Below, in pieces: positions 35,125 through 44,568 of a stretch of 64,000 nt of DNA. Positions within the stretch are counted from its first letter, which is position 1, and the number at the start of each line of letters is the position of its first letter. A model generated the notes under the pieces. It did no database searches. It was not told the DNA's origin and worked only from the letters and a program-made list of their open reading frames with translations. Origin of the DNA: AM-1111 sp046302135 (lineage in GTDB: Bacteria > Bacteroidota > Bacteroidia > B-17B0 > Aurantibacillaceae); NCBI GenBank assembly GCA_046302135.1, contig JBKCIQ010000153.1:1-64000 (forward strand), in the 5' to 3' direction. Both the position numbers and the translations under genes were made by a program.

Positions 35125-37440
35125 TTAATCCATTGACTTCTTGTTGAAGATCGTATACCCATAATGTATCAAGAAAGTAAAACTTTCCTTACCAGCTTCA
35201 TAGTAATTTACAGATAAACTGATAGGTCCAATTGGTGTCTGATACACCAATGCACCCATTCCAATGAAATGCCTGTAAAGAAGTGGGTCGCTGTAATATG
35301 CTTTTCTGTCAGCATTTTCAAGAATTGAATTCAAAGGCTGAAAAACATATAGCTCTCCTCTTATTTGTAAGTTTTTTATAGGTTCAATAATCATTTTAAC
35401 TCCTCCTGCAACATATTTGTGAGCGCGGTATTTTGTAAGAAATAAGGTTTTACTCTCTGGAGTTGGCATAAATGCCGGTGCGGTTAATATGCTGGAAACA
35501 TAATTGTCAAAAAATCCCTGAGTATTAAATGCTGCTTCACCATAAAAACCTAATTTCACTCGGTTTATGGTTTTAAAATATACGTCTGCCACTGTTTTCA
35601 CCTGTATCCATTGATGAAATTTGTTGGTAGTATCTTTTGTACTGGATGTTGATCCAGGATACAAGTACTCAAAACCATTCACAAATTTGGCCTTTACACC
35701 AAACATTTTGCCTGATGTTGCATATTGTTTTTTATTGAGGGTATTCATCTGATAGCTGATCCCGGTTTGAGTAAAGTCAAAAAAAGTTCGATCTGCAGTA
35801 TCTTTAAGTGTGAAGTTTTTTACCTGATAGTAAATATTATTAAGTTCTCCTACGCTACCTCCAATTTCTATTTTTGCATTACGTCCTGCAGGAATGCCAA
35901 AATTTAATTCTGTAAATATGTCTCTTTGTTTTAGATATGGCGGAATTTCTAGGTTGTAAAATAGGTTACTGCTTCTGAAATAATCCCAAAAAGAATAATA
36001 ACCTGATGCGTCAATATAAAACGGAGTCCTGGTACTGAAATCGAATTTTGATTTTAGCATTGCTGAGGTATTAAATTTTCCGAAATATGTATTTCCAATA
36101 AAGGATGCACCAAATTTGCCAAGGTAATTGTATTCAAGTCCCAAGAAACCTTCCGAGATCGGCCTATTGGAAAAATTGCCTCCAAGCTGAACTAAAATAT
36201 TCTTTTCTTTTTTAACTGTAAGTGTTAAGCTATATTTTCCGCTCATTGGATTAAACCTTGCCACAGGGTAAATATATTTGATTCTTTTATCTTGCATAAA
36301 CATGAAAAATCTTTTTTTAAATTCTCTGAATTTTAGTTTTCGGTCTTTTTTTAGAATTGAGTTCATTACAAATTTCGATTGGTTGTCCTTCAGACCCTCA
36401 ACAATTATTTCTTCAAATTCTATTTCATCTTGTAAACGTCTGAAATCATTACGCTTTTTAGAAATATTTTCTAAATTAACATTTCTGTTCACTTTCAATT
36501 TTATTGAATCAATCACGCGCATGCAAGCAAAATATCCGCTATCAATTGCGGCCTTGGCATTACTGAAATCAAAAATTCCTCGGTCTGCTGATGGAATTAC
36601 TATTAAGCCTGGTTTTCCATCCAGGTTAAATTCTGATTTGGTTGTCATCATATTTCTAATCTGTAGGTAAATATTTTCTTCGTTTGCAGATGCAGTGTTT
36701 TTGGTAACAGAACAACCAATTATCACATCAGGATTGAAGCAATTATTCATTGTAGATGCAGGGAAGTTATTGTATAGTCCTCCATCAAAAAGTAGTTTGC
36801 CATCAATTGTTATTGGTCTTAAGTAAAACGGATAGGCAATTGAGGCCCTTACTGAAGATGCAAGGTCTCCGCTTCCCAAAACTACGCTGTTATGGTTGCT
36901 GATGTCTGAAGCAAGGCAACGGAACGGTACGAACAGACTATCAAAATTATTTCTAGATCGAGCTGATGCCGGCAGAAAAATTTCCATAAGTTTAAAATCC
37001 AACGTTACAGAGTTTGTGAAATTTGTAGGTAAACTATTGATTAGGCTTGAGTCTAAATTCAAGCTATATTCAAACCATGAAGCATTATCATCTTTGCCTT
37101 TAAAAAAGTATGAATAATCCATGTTTTGTTCTCCTCTGTAAATCTTCAAGAAATCATCGGAAGTGAAAAATGCTTCTATCTCAGAAGGACTATATCCAGC
37201 GGCATAAAGTCCGCCAATCCAAGCACCTATTGATGTTCCTGTAACGTAATCTATTGGAATTCCTTCCTGTTCCAGTGCTTTTAAAAATCCAATATGAGCT
37301 AATCCGCTCGCACCACCCCCACTTAATACGATTCCAACCCTTTGAGCTCTTATTGTAGAATTATTACAAAAAAGAAAAAAGCAAATCAAAATCAATCGAT
37401 AATAAATCAGCCCATTTTTGCTTTGAGTTAATGTTGTCAT
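35125..37440 (-). CDS. Patatin-like phospholipase with BamA-type C-terminal barrel
   Basis: A 771-residue protein. I choose the ATG at 37440 (MTTLTQSKNGLIYYRLILIC), which puts a signal peptide ending near IRAQ at the start; an in-frame ATG 69 bases upstream lacks one. The patatin domain (about 35-240) has VLSGGGASGLAHIG (oxyanion loop), GTSIGAW (nucleophile Ser) and FDGGLYNNFP (catalytic Asp). A POTRA-like linker (about 345-415) precedes a 16-strand-like Omp85 barrel ending ...PISLSVNYYEAGKE and FLIHYGYTIF. This is the PlpD/type Vd-like arrangement common in Bacteroidota; it probably hydrolyses lipids at the outer membrane. Confidence 0.93.
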   Translation of the reverse strand: MTTLTQSKNGLIYYRLILICFFLFCNNSTIRAQRVGIVLSGGGASGLAHIGFLKALEQEGIPIDYVTGTSIGAWIGGLYAAGYSPSEIEAFFTSDDFLKIYRGEQNMDYSYFFKGKDDNASWFEYSLNLDSSLINSLPTNFTNSVTLDFKLMEIFLPASARSRNNFDSLFVPFRCLASDISNHNSVVLGSGDLASSVRASIAYPFYLRPITIDGKLLFDGGLYNNFPASTMNNCFNPDVIIGCSVTKNTASANEENIYLQIRNMMTTKSEFNLDGKPGLIVIPSADRGIFDFSNAKAAIDSGYFACMRVIDSIKLKVNRNVNLENISKKRNDFRRLQDEIEFEEIIVEGLKDNQSKFVMNSILKKDRKLKFREFKKRFFMFMQDKRIKYIYPVARFNPMSGKYSLTLTVKKEKNILVQLGGNFSNRPISEGFLGLEYNYLGKFGASFIGNTYFGKFNTSAMLKSKFDFSTRTPFYIDASGYYSFWDYFRSSNLFYNLEIPPYLKQRDIFTELNFGIPAGRNAKIEIGGSVGELNNIYYQVKNFTLKDTADRTFFDFTQTGISYQMNTLNKKQYATSGKMFGVKAKFVNGFEYLYPGSTSSTKDTTNKFHQWIQVKTVADVYFKTINRVKLGFYGEAAFNTQGFFDNYVSSILTAPAFMPTPESKTLFLTKYRAHKYVAGGVKMIIEPIKNLQIRGELYVFQPLNSILENADRKAYYSDPLLYRHFIGMGALVYQTPIGPISLSVNYYEAGKESFTFLIHYGYTIFNKKSMD

Positions 37441-37544
37441 TTTTCCGATTGTAAAAATAATAAAAAGCTTATCTGTTGAATCATGTTCATTTTTTATCTT
37501 ATTTCGCAAAAAATATTAATTAATTTTAGCTTTTGATTTTTTGA

Positions 37545-38399
37545 ATGGAAGCAGTTAGGGATACGTTTTGTAATTACAATGGGCATCTGATCAGTATCTA
37601 TGAGCCCATGGTTTCTTTTGCCAATAGAGCATTCAGGTATGGTGATGCATTATTCGAAACCATTCGTGTCATTAACGGAAGAATCATGTTTCTTCCGGAT
37701 CATATGCGCAGAATAAAGTTAGGTATGGCAATGCTCAGGATGAATATTCCGAATGAGTTCAGTTCTGATTCTATTGCAAGATTGATTCACCAATTGATAA
37801 AGGTAAATGAAATCAATTCTGATGTACGTATCAGATTTACCGTATTCAGAAATGAGGGTGGATTTTACACACCTGTAAGTAACGACATAAGTTTTTTAAT
37901 TGAAACCGAGGACCTCACCGAATCAGGTTACCAATTAAATGAAAATGGTTACACTGTGGAGGTTTACCACGAAATAAAAAAACCAAAGAATAAATTGGCA
38001 TCACTAAAGAGTGGTAATGCTTTGATTTATGTTCTAGCGGGCATATATAAGAAAGATATAAAAATGGATGATGTTATATTGCTCAACGAGGATGGAAACA
38101 TTTGCGAAAGTGTAAGCAGTAATATTTTCTTCGTTAAGAATGGTGCTTTGTATACGCCCTCGCTATCTGAGAGCTGTGTTGAAGGAGTTTTAAGGAAGCA
38201 AGTGCTTGAAATTGCACAGCAAAACCGCATTTTATGTTATGAAATAAACATTCCTCTAAATACAATGCTAAACTCCGATGAGATCTTCCTTACTAACGCA
38301 ATACAAGGTGTAAGGTGGGTTGGTGAATACAAAACCAAGAATTATCAAAATAAAATGGCGATTTTTATGATTCAAAAATTAAATGAGCTTTCAAGCTGA
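37545..38399 (+). CDS. Class IV aminotransferase (IlvE / PabC / D-alanine aminotransferase family)
   Basis: A 284-residue PLP enzyme. FANRAFRYGDALFETIRV is the family N-terminal motif, KNKLASLKSGNALIYVLA holds the PLP Lys region, NEDGNICESVSSNIFFVKNG binds the cofactor, and EIFLTNAIQGVRWV forms the substrate pocket. The family includes branched-chain aminotransferase, aminodeoxychorismate lyase and D-amino acid aminotransferase. Short length and the EIFLTNA motif lean toward PabC-like, but I cannot decide by eye. Divergent from the patatin gene, stop directly abutting the RmlD-like gene. Confidence 0.88.
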   Translation: MEAVRDTFCNYNGHLISIYEPMVSFANRAFRYGDALFETIRVINGRIMFLPDHMRRIKLGMAMLRMNIPNEFSSDSIARLIHQLIKVNEINSDVRIRFTVFRNEGGFYTPVSNDISFLIETEDLTESGYQLNENGYTVEVYHEIKKPKNKLASLKSGNALIYVLAGIYKKDIKMDDVILLNEDGNICESVSSNIFFVKNGALYTPSLSESCVEGVLRKQVLEIAQQNRILCYEINIPLNTMLNSDEIFLTNAIQGVRWVGEYKTKNYQNKMAIFMIQKLNELSS

Positions 38400-39338
38400 T
38401 TAATTTGTTTTGAGTTCAGACATTTGTTTTTCCAGTAAACCTAGTCCTTCTTCGAGCGTGTGAGGCTTGTATCCCAATAACTCCTTTGCTTTATCAATTA
38501 TAAATCCTGTTACAGGAGGCCTTTTCGCGGGCTGTTTTATTGTATCTGATTTACTTCTGCTGATTAATTTTTGCTCTAGTCCCCAGAATTTGGCAATTCT
38601 CAGAGCCATATCGTAAATATTCATAAATTCCTCACCTGAAATATTGAAAATCCCTTGAGCTCTCTTTTTGGCAATTAATAAACATCCCGTTGCCAGATCT
38701 TCTGCTAGCGTTGGTGTTCTGTATTGATCATCTACCACATTTATTTTTTTTCCTTCTTCTAGCGATTTTTTTACCCATAAAACAATATTGCTTCTACTCA
38801 TATTGGGTGTTACTCCATATACCAGAACGGTTCTGGCGATAGACCAAAAAATATCAGAGCTCATTAATATTTTTTCTGCCTCAAGCTTAGAATGTGCGTA
38901 AAAGGAAAGAGGATTGGGTTGGGCTTCTTCAGTTAAAGGTCCTTGTGTTCCGTCAAAAATAAAATCCGTTGATAAGTGAATAAAGTGAGGATTATAATTT
39001 TTATTATTATCTCTTATTTTTTGAATTGCTTCTATTAAAAATGCAATTGAATTTACATTCAGTGAAATACAGCCTTCCTTTTCAGTTTCACAAGCATCTA
39101 CATTGGTCATTGCCGCAGTGTGAATGATGATATCGGGACAATATTTATTAATAAGAGAATCAATAGCGGACTTATTCGTTATATCAACATCTTCGTATAT
39201 GTAATTCTCTCTGATAACACTTCTGTTTTTTCCTTTGGAAACAGCAATTAATGAAAATTCCGGATCAGATGCTATTAAATTAACCAGTTTTTGCCCCAGC
39301 AAACCATTAGATCCTGTAATAATTATTTTTTGTAACAT
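38400..39338 (-). CDS. RmlD-like NAD(P)-dependent sugar reductase
   Basis: A 312-residue short-chain dehydrogenase of the extended type, started at the ATG at 39338 (MLQKIIITGSNGLLGQKLV) because the Rossmann glycine motif (GSNGLLG) follows immediately. YAHSK supplies the catalytic Tyr and Lys, and HLSTDFIFDG and TVLVYG are typical of dTDP-4-dehydrorhamnose reductase-like proteins. No other rml genes are here, so the nucleotide sugar or other substrate is unknown. A TATATTTG -7 box occurs upstream on the minus strand at 39361-39368. Confidence 0.88.
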   Translation of the reverse strand: MLQKIIITGSNGLLGQKLVNLIASDPEFSLIAVSKGKNRSVIRENYIYEDVDITNKSAIDSLINKYCPDIIIHTAAMTNVDACETEKEGCISLNVNSIAFLIEAIQKIRDNNKNYNPHFIHLSTDFIFDGTQGPLTEEAQPNPLSFYAHSKLEAEKILMSSDIFWSIARTVLVYGVTPNMSRSNIVLWVKKSLEEGKKINVVDDQYRTPTLAEDLATGCLLIAKKRAQGIFNISGEEFMNIYDMALRIAKFWGLEQKLISRSKSDTIKQPAKRPPVTGFIIDKAKELLGYKPHTLEEGLGLLEKQMSELKTN

Positions 39339-39382
39339 GCTTTTTATTAATTTGCAATTCCAAATATAATAAGTATTAAGCC

Positions 39383-41092
39383 ATGCTCGATAGTTTGTTA
39401 CATGATTCCCTTTCACTAAGGTATCAGGTTGAAATATTTGATAAGCAATTCAGGAGTTTTTCAAAATACGTTGTCATTTCATTTTTTGATGATGCGCAAA
39501 AGAAAATTGAAGAATTTAAGTTTGGATTTATTACAAATGAGGAAATATTTCAAATGATTGACGAAGGAAAGGATGTTAATTTGAACGGTGCATTTGTAAA
39601 GAATTTTTCACTCATGGATTATCGGGTTGAAAAAGGAATGGATGATAGTGTTCCCGTAAAGTTGAATAACTTCTCAGCAAAAAAAGCTTTTTTTGAGGCA
39701 GATATTAAAACAGATTTTTCATTTGCTGAGTTCGTAGGTTCAAAAACTATATTTGAAGCTTGTATTTTTGGAAACGGTGGGGCGGATTTTAATAACTCAG
39801 ATTTTGGAGAGGGTGATGCAATATTTAAGAAAGCAAAATTTGGCACTGGAAATATAAGTTTTCAGTTTGCAAAATTTGGTTCAGGAATAATTAATTATAA
39901 CGGCGTATGTTTTGGAAATGGAAATGTAAATTTTGTAAGTACAGATTTCGGTAATGGAAACGTTGATTTTAAAAATACCTTGTGGGGTGATGGGACTGTT
40001 GATTTTAAGTTTGGTAAATTTTCGGATGGAGATATCACTTTTGAAAAGGCAAGTTTTGGTAATGGAAAAAAAGATTTTAAAAATCTGGAATTTGGTGGTG
40101 GAAAAATTGATTTTAAACGTGTTTCATTCAATGATGGAGATGTTTCTTTTAATGGTGTTGAGTTTGGCAAAGGTAAAGTGAGTTTCAGAAGCTCAAGCTT
40201 TGGGACCGGTGAAATTACCTTTGAAGAAACAGATTTTGGAGAAGGAGAAGTGCAGTTTGATCAGGTGGATTTTGGCGATGGTAAGGTCAGTTTTAATCAA
40301 GCCAGAGGACAAGATTTCTCTTTTACCGGTTGTCCGTTGAACGCTTATTTTGATTTTCGGTTCGCCAATTGTAACAAAGTGGACTTGTCTAATACCGTTG
40401 TTAGAGATATTCTGGATATGATGCCAAGTGATGAAAAAGTCCATATTAAATTAATGCAAATAAATGGGATGAGAATTTTAGGTAGGATTTTTATTGATTG
40501 GAAAAGAAATGATGTCCACAATTTAATTTATTTACAAAAAAACACCACCCTTGAGCAGAAAGCTGAGCAATTTAGGATTTTGAAAGAAAATTTCAGAAAC
40601 AATGGACAGTATAACGATGAAGATTCCTGTTATTTAGAATTTAAACGTTGCGAAAGTAAGGCTCATTTAGAGGAAGCTAAAAACAAGGGAGGCTTAGAAA
40701 CAATAAGCGGTTATGTAGTCTATTATTTTCAAACCTATGTATTTGATTTCATTGGTCGTTATGCAACAAATCCAATCAGGGTTTTATTTAATATGAGTTT
40801 AGCTTATTTAATTTTTAGTTTCATTTATTTTATTTTTAGTATTACTAATGGTTTAGAGAATTATGGGCATGTTGTTGCTGGTGGCGCTGAGTGTAAATAT
40901 TTACATGATTTACCTTGGTATTCTGCTTTTGGTAATAGTATGTATTTTAGTGGTATAACTTTTATGACTGTAGGATATGGTGACTATTTTGCTGGAGGCG
41001 TTTTAAAACCAGTCGCGGTAGTAGAGGGCTTCACAGGCGTTTTTTTGATGAGTTATTTTACTGTTGCATTCGTTAGAAAAATTTTACGTTAA
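39383..41092 (+). CDS. Two-helix potassium channel with long N-terminal 12-residue-repeat solenoid
   Basis: A 569-residue protein. Residues 1-128 are a non-repetitive cap. Residues 129-308 consist of fifteen 12-residue units F-G-x-G-x-[VI]-x-F-x-x-x-x. A linker with a charged helix (AEQFRILKENFRNNGQYNDE, about 383-402) recalls pentapeptide-repeat channel proteins. The C-terminal ~100 residues hold membrane helix 1 (about 468-487), a pore loop with the K+ selectivity filter TVGYGD (529-534, bases 40967-40984) and helix 2 (about 545-565). It should form a tetrameric K+ channel with a large cytoplasmic beta-solenoid. What the solenoid senses is unknown. Divergent from the RmlD-like gene, with TspO downstream. 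Confidence 0.85.
   Translation: MLDSLLHDSLSLRYQVEIFDKQFRSFSKYVVISFFDDAQKKIEEFKFGFITNEEIFQMIDEGKDVNLNGAFVKNFSLMDYRVEKGMDDSVPVKLNNFSAKKAFFEADIKTDFSFAEFVGSKTIFEACIFGNGGADFNNSDFGEGDAIFKKAKFGTGNISFQFAKFGSGIINYNGVCFGNGNVNFVSTDFGNGNVDFKNTLWGDGTVDFKFGKFSDGDITFEKASFGNGKKDFKNLEFGGGKIDFKRVSFNDGDVSFNGVEFGKGKVSFRSSSFGTGEITFEETDFGEGEVQFDQVDFGDGKVSFNQARGQDFSFTGCPLNAYFDFRFANCNKVDLSNTVVRDILDMMPSDEKVHIKLMQINGMRILGRIFIDWKRNDVHNLIYLQKNTTLEQKAEQFRILKENFRNNGQYNDEDSCYLEFKRCESKAHLEEAKNKGGLETISGYVVYYFQTYVFDFIGRYATNPIRVLFNMSLAYLIFSFIYFIFSITNGLENYGHVVAGGAECKYLHDLPWYSAFGNSMYFSGITFMTVGYGDYFAGGVLKPVAVVEGFTGVFLMSYFTVAFVRKILR
39767..40306 (+). repeat. Fifteen tandem 36-base (12-residue) coding repeats
   Basis: In-frame repeat array in the channel gene with exact 36-base periodicity and no insertion over 540 bases. 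Each unit encodes F-G-x-G-x-[VI]-x-F-x-x-x-x, for example FGNGNVDFKNTL, FGKGKVSFRSSS and FGDGKVSFNQAR; units 7, 8 and 11 vary at the first positions (WGDG, FSDG, FNDG). DNA identity between units is only moderate, so the array is old or selected at protein level rather than a recent expansion. Confidence 0.95.
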
Positions 41093-41126
41093 AAAGAAAA
41101 CTTCACTAATCATAAATTAATTTTCA

Positions 41127-41591
41127 TTGAAGGCGGTAAAGTTCATCATCAGTATTGTCGTTCCCTTGGCAATAGGTGGTATTTCCGGTATCGCTACCGC
41201 CGGTGAAATCAATGGCTGGTATTCTTCGTTGAACAAACCATCTTTTAATCCACCAAATTGGTTGTTTGGCCCTGTGTGGACGAGTTTGTATTTGTTCATG
41301 GGAATTTCCCTTTTCATGGTTTGGAAAGAAACTTCATCACGTCAAAGAAACAGCGCTTTATTAATATTTTGTATTCAATTGCTATTAAATTTTTTGTGGA
41401 GTTTTCTTTTTTTCTATTTTAAAAATATTGGGATTGCACTGATTGAAATATTTTTACTTTGGATCTTAATAATATTAATGATTCGAAGTTTTTATATTGT
41501 CAATAAAATTGCCGCATTGATGAATACTCCATACCTGTTGTGGGTAACCTTTGCGTCAATTCTCAACTTAGCTTATTTTATTTTGAATTAA
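41127..41591 (+). CDS. tspO: TspO/MBR family protein
   Basis: A 154-residue five-helix membrane protein starting at a TTG; there is no ATG before the first helix. Family motifs are WYSSLNKPSFNPPNWLFGPV and VWTSLYLFMGISLF. TspO proteins bind tetrapyrroles and cholesterol and are tied to porphyrin transport or oxidative-stress control. It is 34 bases after the channel gene on the same strand and might be co-transcribed with it. A 7-bp inverted repeat follows its stop. Confidence 0.93.
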   Translation: MKAVKFIISIVVPLAIGGISGIATAGEINGWYSSLNKPSFNPPNWLFGPVWTSLYLFMGISLFMVWKETSSRQRNSALLIFCIQLLLNFLWSFLFFYFKNIGIALIEIFLLWILIILMIRSFYIVNKIAALMNTPYLLWVTFASILNLAYFILN

Positions 41592-41593
41592 TA

Positions 41594-41611
41594 TGATTCA
41601 TAGGTGAATCA
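41594..41611. repeat. 7-bp inverted repeat between convergent genes
   Basis: TGATTCA-TAGG-TGAATCA, a perfect 7-bp stem with a 4-base loop just after the tspO stop. No T tract follows on either strand, so it is at most a weak or factor-dependent terminator. Confidence 0.5.
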
Positions 41612-41636
41612 ATCAAATTGAAGTTGACTGAAAACT

Positions 41637-42509
41637 TTATTTTCTTTTGTGTTTCCATCTTCGGTGGCTCCATAACCATATTTCGGGCATTTCAATAATA
41701 TCTTTCTCCAGTCTTTTTGTATGTAACTCGGAGATTTCTCCATCGGATGTAATAGACGGGTCTGCCACCAATGTTTCTGCTGAAACTATATACCTTCCTC
41801 TAGAAATCATCTTAATGCTGATATATACAACGGGCAGATTTAATTTTTTTGAAATTTTTTCGGGACCAAAAAATACCGGCGTTTCCTGATTTAGAAATTT
41901 TGTCCAGTAAGCTCCTTCGGGGGGCGGAGTCTGATCGCTTGCAAAGGCAGTAACACAAATTTCGTTCCTATGTCTCAGCATCTCCCGCATCGTGTCTTTC
42001 ATAGCAATCATTTTAGTTCCAAATCGTGTTCGCATTTTTGCAGCTAGTTCGTCAAATTTTTTGTTGTGCAGAGGATGATATATGATATAAAGTTGTTGGT
42101 TTAATGTAGCGCTGAAAGCATTTTGCGCCCACTCCCAGTTTCCCCAATGTCCCATCACGGTTATGATACTTTGTTTGTTTTTTGCGTACTGTTCAAAAAT
42201 ATCGATAGCACTCTGATCGAGTTTACACACATCACACATCTTTTCCCGAGAAATAGTTAAAAGCCTGAAAGTTTCAAGAATTAAACTACAAAGATATCGG
42301 TAGAATTTTTTCCTGATCTTATTTATTTCATCATCACTTTTTTCAGGAAAAGATTTTTTCAAATTATCTGTGACAACCTTTTTTCTGTAACCGAAAATAT
42401 GGTAAACGAGCAAAAATAAAATGTCAGCAATGCCGTACAATAAAAAATCTGGCAAAACTGAGATAAGATAAAGTAAAGGGACAATTAAATAATATCCTAC
42501 CGACTGCAT
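41637..42509 (-). CDS. LpxL/HtrB-like lipid A acyltransferase
   Basis: A 290-residue inner-membrane protein with one N-terminal anchor (YYLIVPLLYLISVLPDFLLY) and the acyltransferase motif GHWGNWEWA (catalytic His with downstream Glu), then DQTPPPEGAYW and FFGPEKISKKLNLPVVYI, all typical of the LpxL/LpxM family that adds secondary acyl chains to lipid A. Length is as expected. It is the second gene after the M42 peptidase (5-base gap). Confidence 0.92.
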   Translation of the reverse strand: MQSVGYYLIVPLLYLISVLPDFLLYGIADILFLLVYHIFGYRKKVVTDNLKKSFPEKSDDEINKIRKKFYRYLCSLILETFRLLTISREKMCDVCKLDQSAIDIFEQYAKNKQSIITVMGHWGNWEWAQNAFSATLNQQLYIIYHPLHNKKFDELAAKMRTRFGTKMIAMKDTMREMLRHRNEICVTAFASDQTPPPEGAYWTKFLNQETPVFFGPEKISKKLNLPVVYISIKMISRGRYIVSAETLVADPSITSDGEISELHTKRLEKDIIEMPEIWLWSHRRWKHKRK

Positions 42510-42514
42510 GTTGG

Positions 42515-43447
42515 CTATAAGTGCTTCATTAGATATCTATACAGATCAGTCATGGCAATGATATCATCTTTGTGAACTTTTTCATCAGGGCTATGAACAT
42601 GATTTTCCGGGGCTCCTATAAAAACCCAGTCCCATGGATTCTCTGCCATCTGAAGTTCTTTTGCATCGCTACCCCCTGAACCTTCCACTTCCAATTGAAA
42701 TGGAATTGAAGATTGTTTTGCCAGTTCAATAATTCTATCAACGTATTTTCTCCTCGGAATCAAACTGTCCCTCATACTGATGGCAACGCCAGCTCCGTCT
42801 TTTACGCCTTCGGTTACCCAGGTTATATCAGAAATTATAGCCTGCTTTACTTTGTATTTTTTTTGAATGAATCTTTGCAAGAATGAAACTGTACCACCGC
42901 TATGCTCTTCATAACAGGTAAAGCAAATTATTCCGTTTTCAAGTGTCTCTGCAACTTTCAATGCATTGAAAACACCAAGCCTGTTATCCATATAACAACA
43001 TTGTACGTGGTGCTTTGTTTCAATCCAGTTCGGTTTAAAAGTTAATGTTGTTCCTCTGTCAAGTTCTCTGTCCGCTTTGCAGGAAAGTTTTACTTCTCCT
43101 GTACTCTTGTTCTGTTTAACCTTTAAGGTGCAATTTATTTTTCCGTTGCTATCTTCACCAACAAGTTCAAAACCTTCCTTGGTTCTCGGCCCTCCTATTT
43201 TTACAAGTTCGTTATTGTATCGTACAGTAAAACCAATGCTGTCAATATGTGCAAATATTGCAGTTCTCGGTTTGCCAAAAACAAGAACAATACAATCCTG
43301 AAATTCATCTCCATGAAAAATTACAGGTTTCTTTTTCCAGTTTTTTTTATTTTCGTCAATATATTTTAAAATATATTCAGTAAGCGGGAATTCACTTCCG
43401 CTTGGGGCGTGAATCGCACAAAGTTTCTTTAAAAGGCTTAAGTCCAT
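42515..43447 (-). CDS. M42-type (glutamyl aminopeptidase-like) metallopeptidase
   Basis: A 310-residue enzyme from the ATG at 43447 ([19 protein letters not shown]); a TTG three codons upstream is less likely. It has the dizinc ligands of M42: His in [10 protein letters not shown], Asp in CYMDNRLGV, Glu pair in CYEEHSGGT, and [13 protein letters not shown] at the C-terminus. The insertion domain sits between the first two ligands. Such peptidases trim N-terminal residues from short peptides in the cytosol. Confidence 0.85.
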   Translation of the reverse strand: MDLSLLKKLCAIHAPSGSEFPLTEYILKYIDENKKNWKKKPVIFHGDEFQDCIVLVFGKPRTAIFAHIDSIGFTVRYNNELVKIGGPRTKEGFELVGEDSNGKINCTLKVKQNKSTGEVKLSCKADRELDRGTTLTFKPNWIETKHHVQCCYMDNRLGVFNALKVAETLENGIICFTCYEEHSGGTVSFLQRFIQKKYKVKQAIISDITWVTEGVKDGAGVAISMRDSLIPRRKYVDRIIELAKQSSIPFQLEVEGSGGSDAKELQMAENPWDWVFIGAPENHVHSPDEKVHKDDIIAMTDLYRYLMKHL

Positions 43448-43581
43448 AATGAGCAATAAATTTACCTAAATTATTTTATTTAAAATAATGAATAATAGGA
43501 TTTCCGATTGGGCTTATCTTTCTATATTGCAAAAAAATTTAAAAAATAAAGTAAAAGTTTTAATTTGAAATTTATTAATTC

Positions 43582-44568
43582 ATGGTTAGAGTTTTTTTAA
43601 CAGGAGCAGGTGGAATGCTTGGAAATTCTATTCTAAGAGAATTGCTGAAAAGAGATTTCATGGTAACTGCTTTGTATTTACCTAAAGAAAAAATTGCTGA
43701 AATAAAAAACAAAAATTTTTTTCCGGTGATTGGAAATATTTTGGATCCAACAAAGATGATCGAATTAACCGATGGGATTGACTTTATTATCAACGCAGCC
43801 GCTTCAACTTCTGTGTGGCCATCAAGGAATGAATTAACAAAAAGAATTAATATTGATGGAGTATTGAATCTAGTTTCAGCGGCAAAAAAAAATAACATAA
43901 AAAGATTTATTCATATTGGCACTGCCAACTCCTTTGCCCCGGGAAGCAAAGAAAACCCGGGAGTAGAAACAAATCCTTACGATGCTTGGAAGTTTAAGTT
44001 AGATTATATCGATAGTAAATATGAAATTCAAAAGATATTATTAAATGAACACAAGAATAATAATTTTCCAATTCTAATAATAAATCCGGGTTACATGATT
44101 GGGCCTTTTGATTATGGTCCTTCTTCAGGCAAAATGATTTTGAATTTATTCTTGAATAAAATTCCGGGCTATGTTGCCGGAGGTAAAAGTTTTGTTTGCT
44201 CTAAGGATGTTGCTTCCGCTGCCGTAAATGGACTTTCTATTGGAAGAATAGGAGAGTGTTACATCGCCGGTGGAGAGAATCTTTCCTATAAAGAATTTTT
44301 CATGAAAGTTAACGGAGTTCTTAACAGACCATTTAAACTTAAGCGCATTCCAAGCTTTTTCATTTTGACATACGGATTAATAAATACTGTTATTGCATAC
44401 TTTACTCGTAAGGCTCCAGATTTAAGCTTCCCTTTAGCAAAAATTGGATTAGTTGAACAGTATTACAGCTCGGAAAAAATTCGTAGAGAATTACAAATGC
44501 CTAATACACCCATTGAAAAAGGTATTACGGAATGTATTGAGTGGTTTAAAGAAAATAAATATTGTTAG
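43582..44568 (+). CDS. NAD(P)-dependent epimerase/dehydratase (extended SDR)
   Basis: A 328-residue Rossmann enzyme. RVFLTGAGGMLGNSILRELL gives the nucleotide motif, HIGTANSF the active-site strand, and YIDSK the catalytic Tyr/Lys. The overall pattern (NPGYMIGPFDYGPSSGKMI, GECYIAGGENLSYKE) resembles dihydroflavonol-4-reductase-like SDRs, which act on many alcohols and ketones. Monocistronic; substrate unknown. Confidence 0.9.
   Translation: MVRVFLTGAGGMLGNSILRELLKRDFMVTALYLPKEKIAEIKNKNFFPVIGNILDPTKMIELTDGIDFIINAAASTSVWPSRNELTKRINIDGVLNLVSAAKKNNIKRFIHIGTANSFAPGSKENPGVETNPYDAWKFKLDYIDSKYEIQKILLNEHKNNNFPILIINPGYMIGPFDYGPSSGKMILNLFLNKIPGYVAGGKSFVCSKDVASAAVNGLSIGRIGECYIAGGENLSYKEFFMKVNGVLNRPFKLKRIPSFFILTYGLINTVIAYFTRKAPDLSFPLAKIGLVEQYYSSEKIRRELQMPNTPIEKGITECIEWFKENKYC

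Noticed and set aside
39895..40170. Open frame on the minus strand within the channel repeat, itself repetitive (Pro/Ser/Lys-rich)
   Set aside because: It is the shadow of the 36-base repeat; codon choice and the TVGYGD-bearing plus-strand frame show the plus strand is coding.
39767..40306. Regular 36-base repeats that might suggest a CRISPR array
   Set aside because: Units are contiguous, diverged, in frame within a channel gene, and have no spacers.
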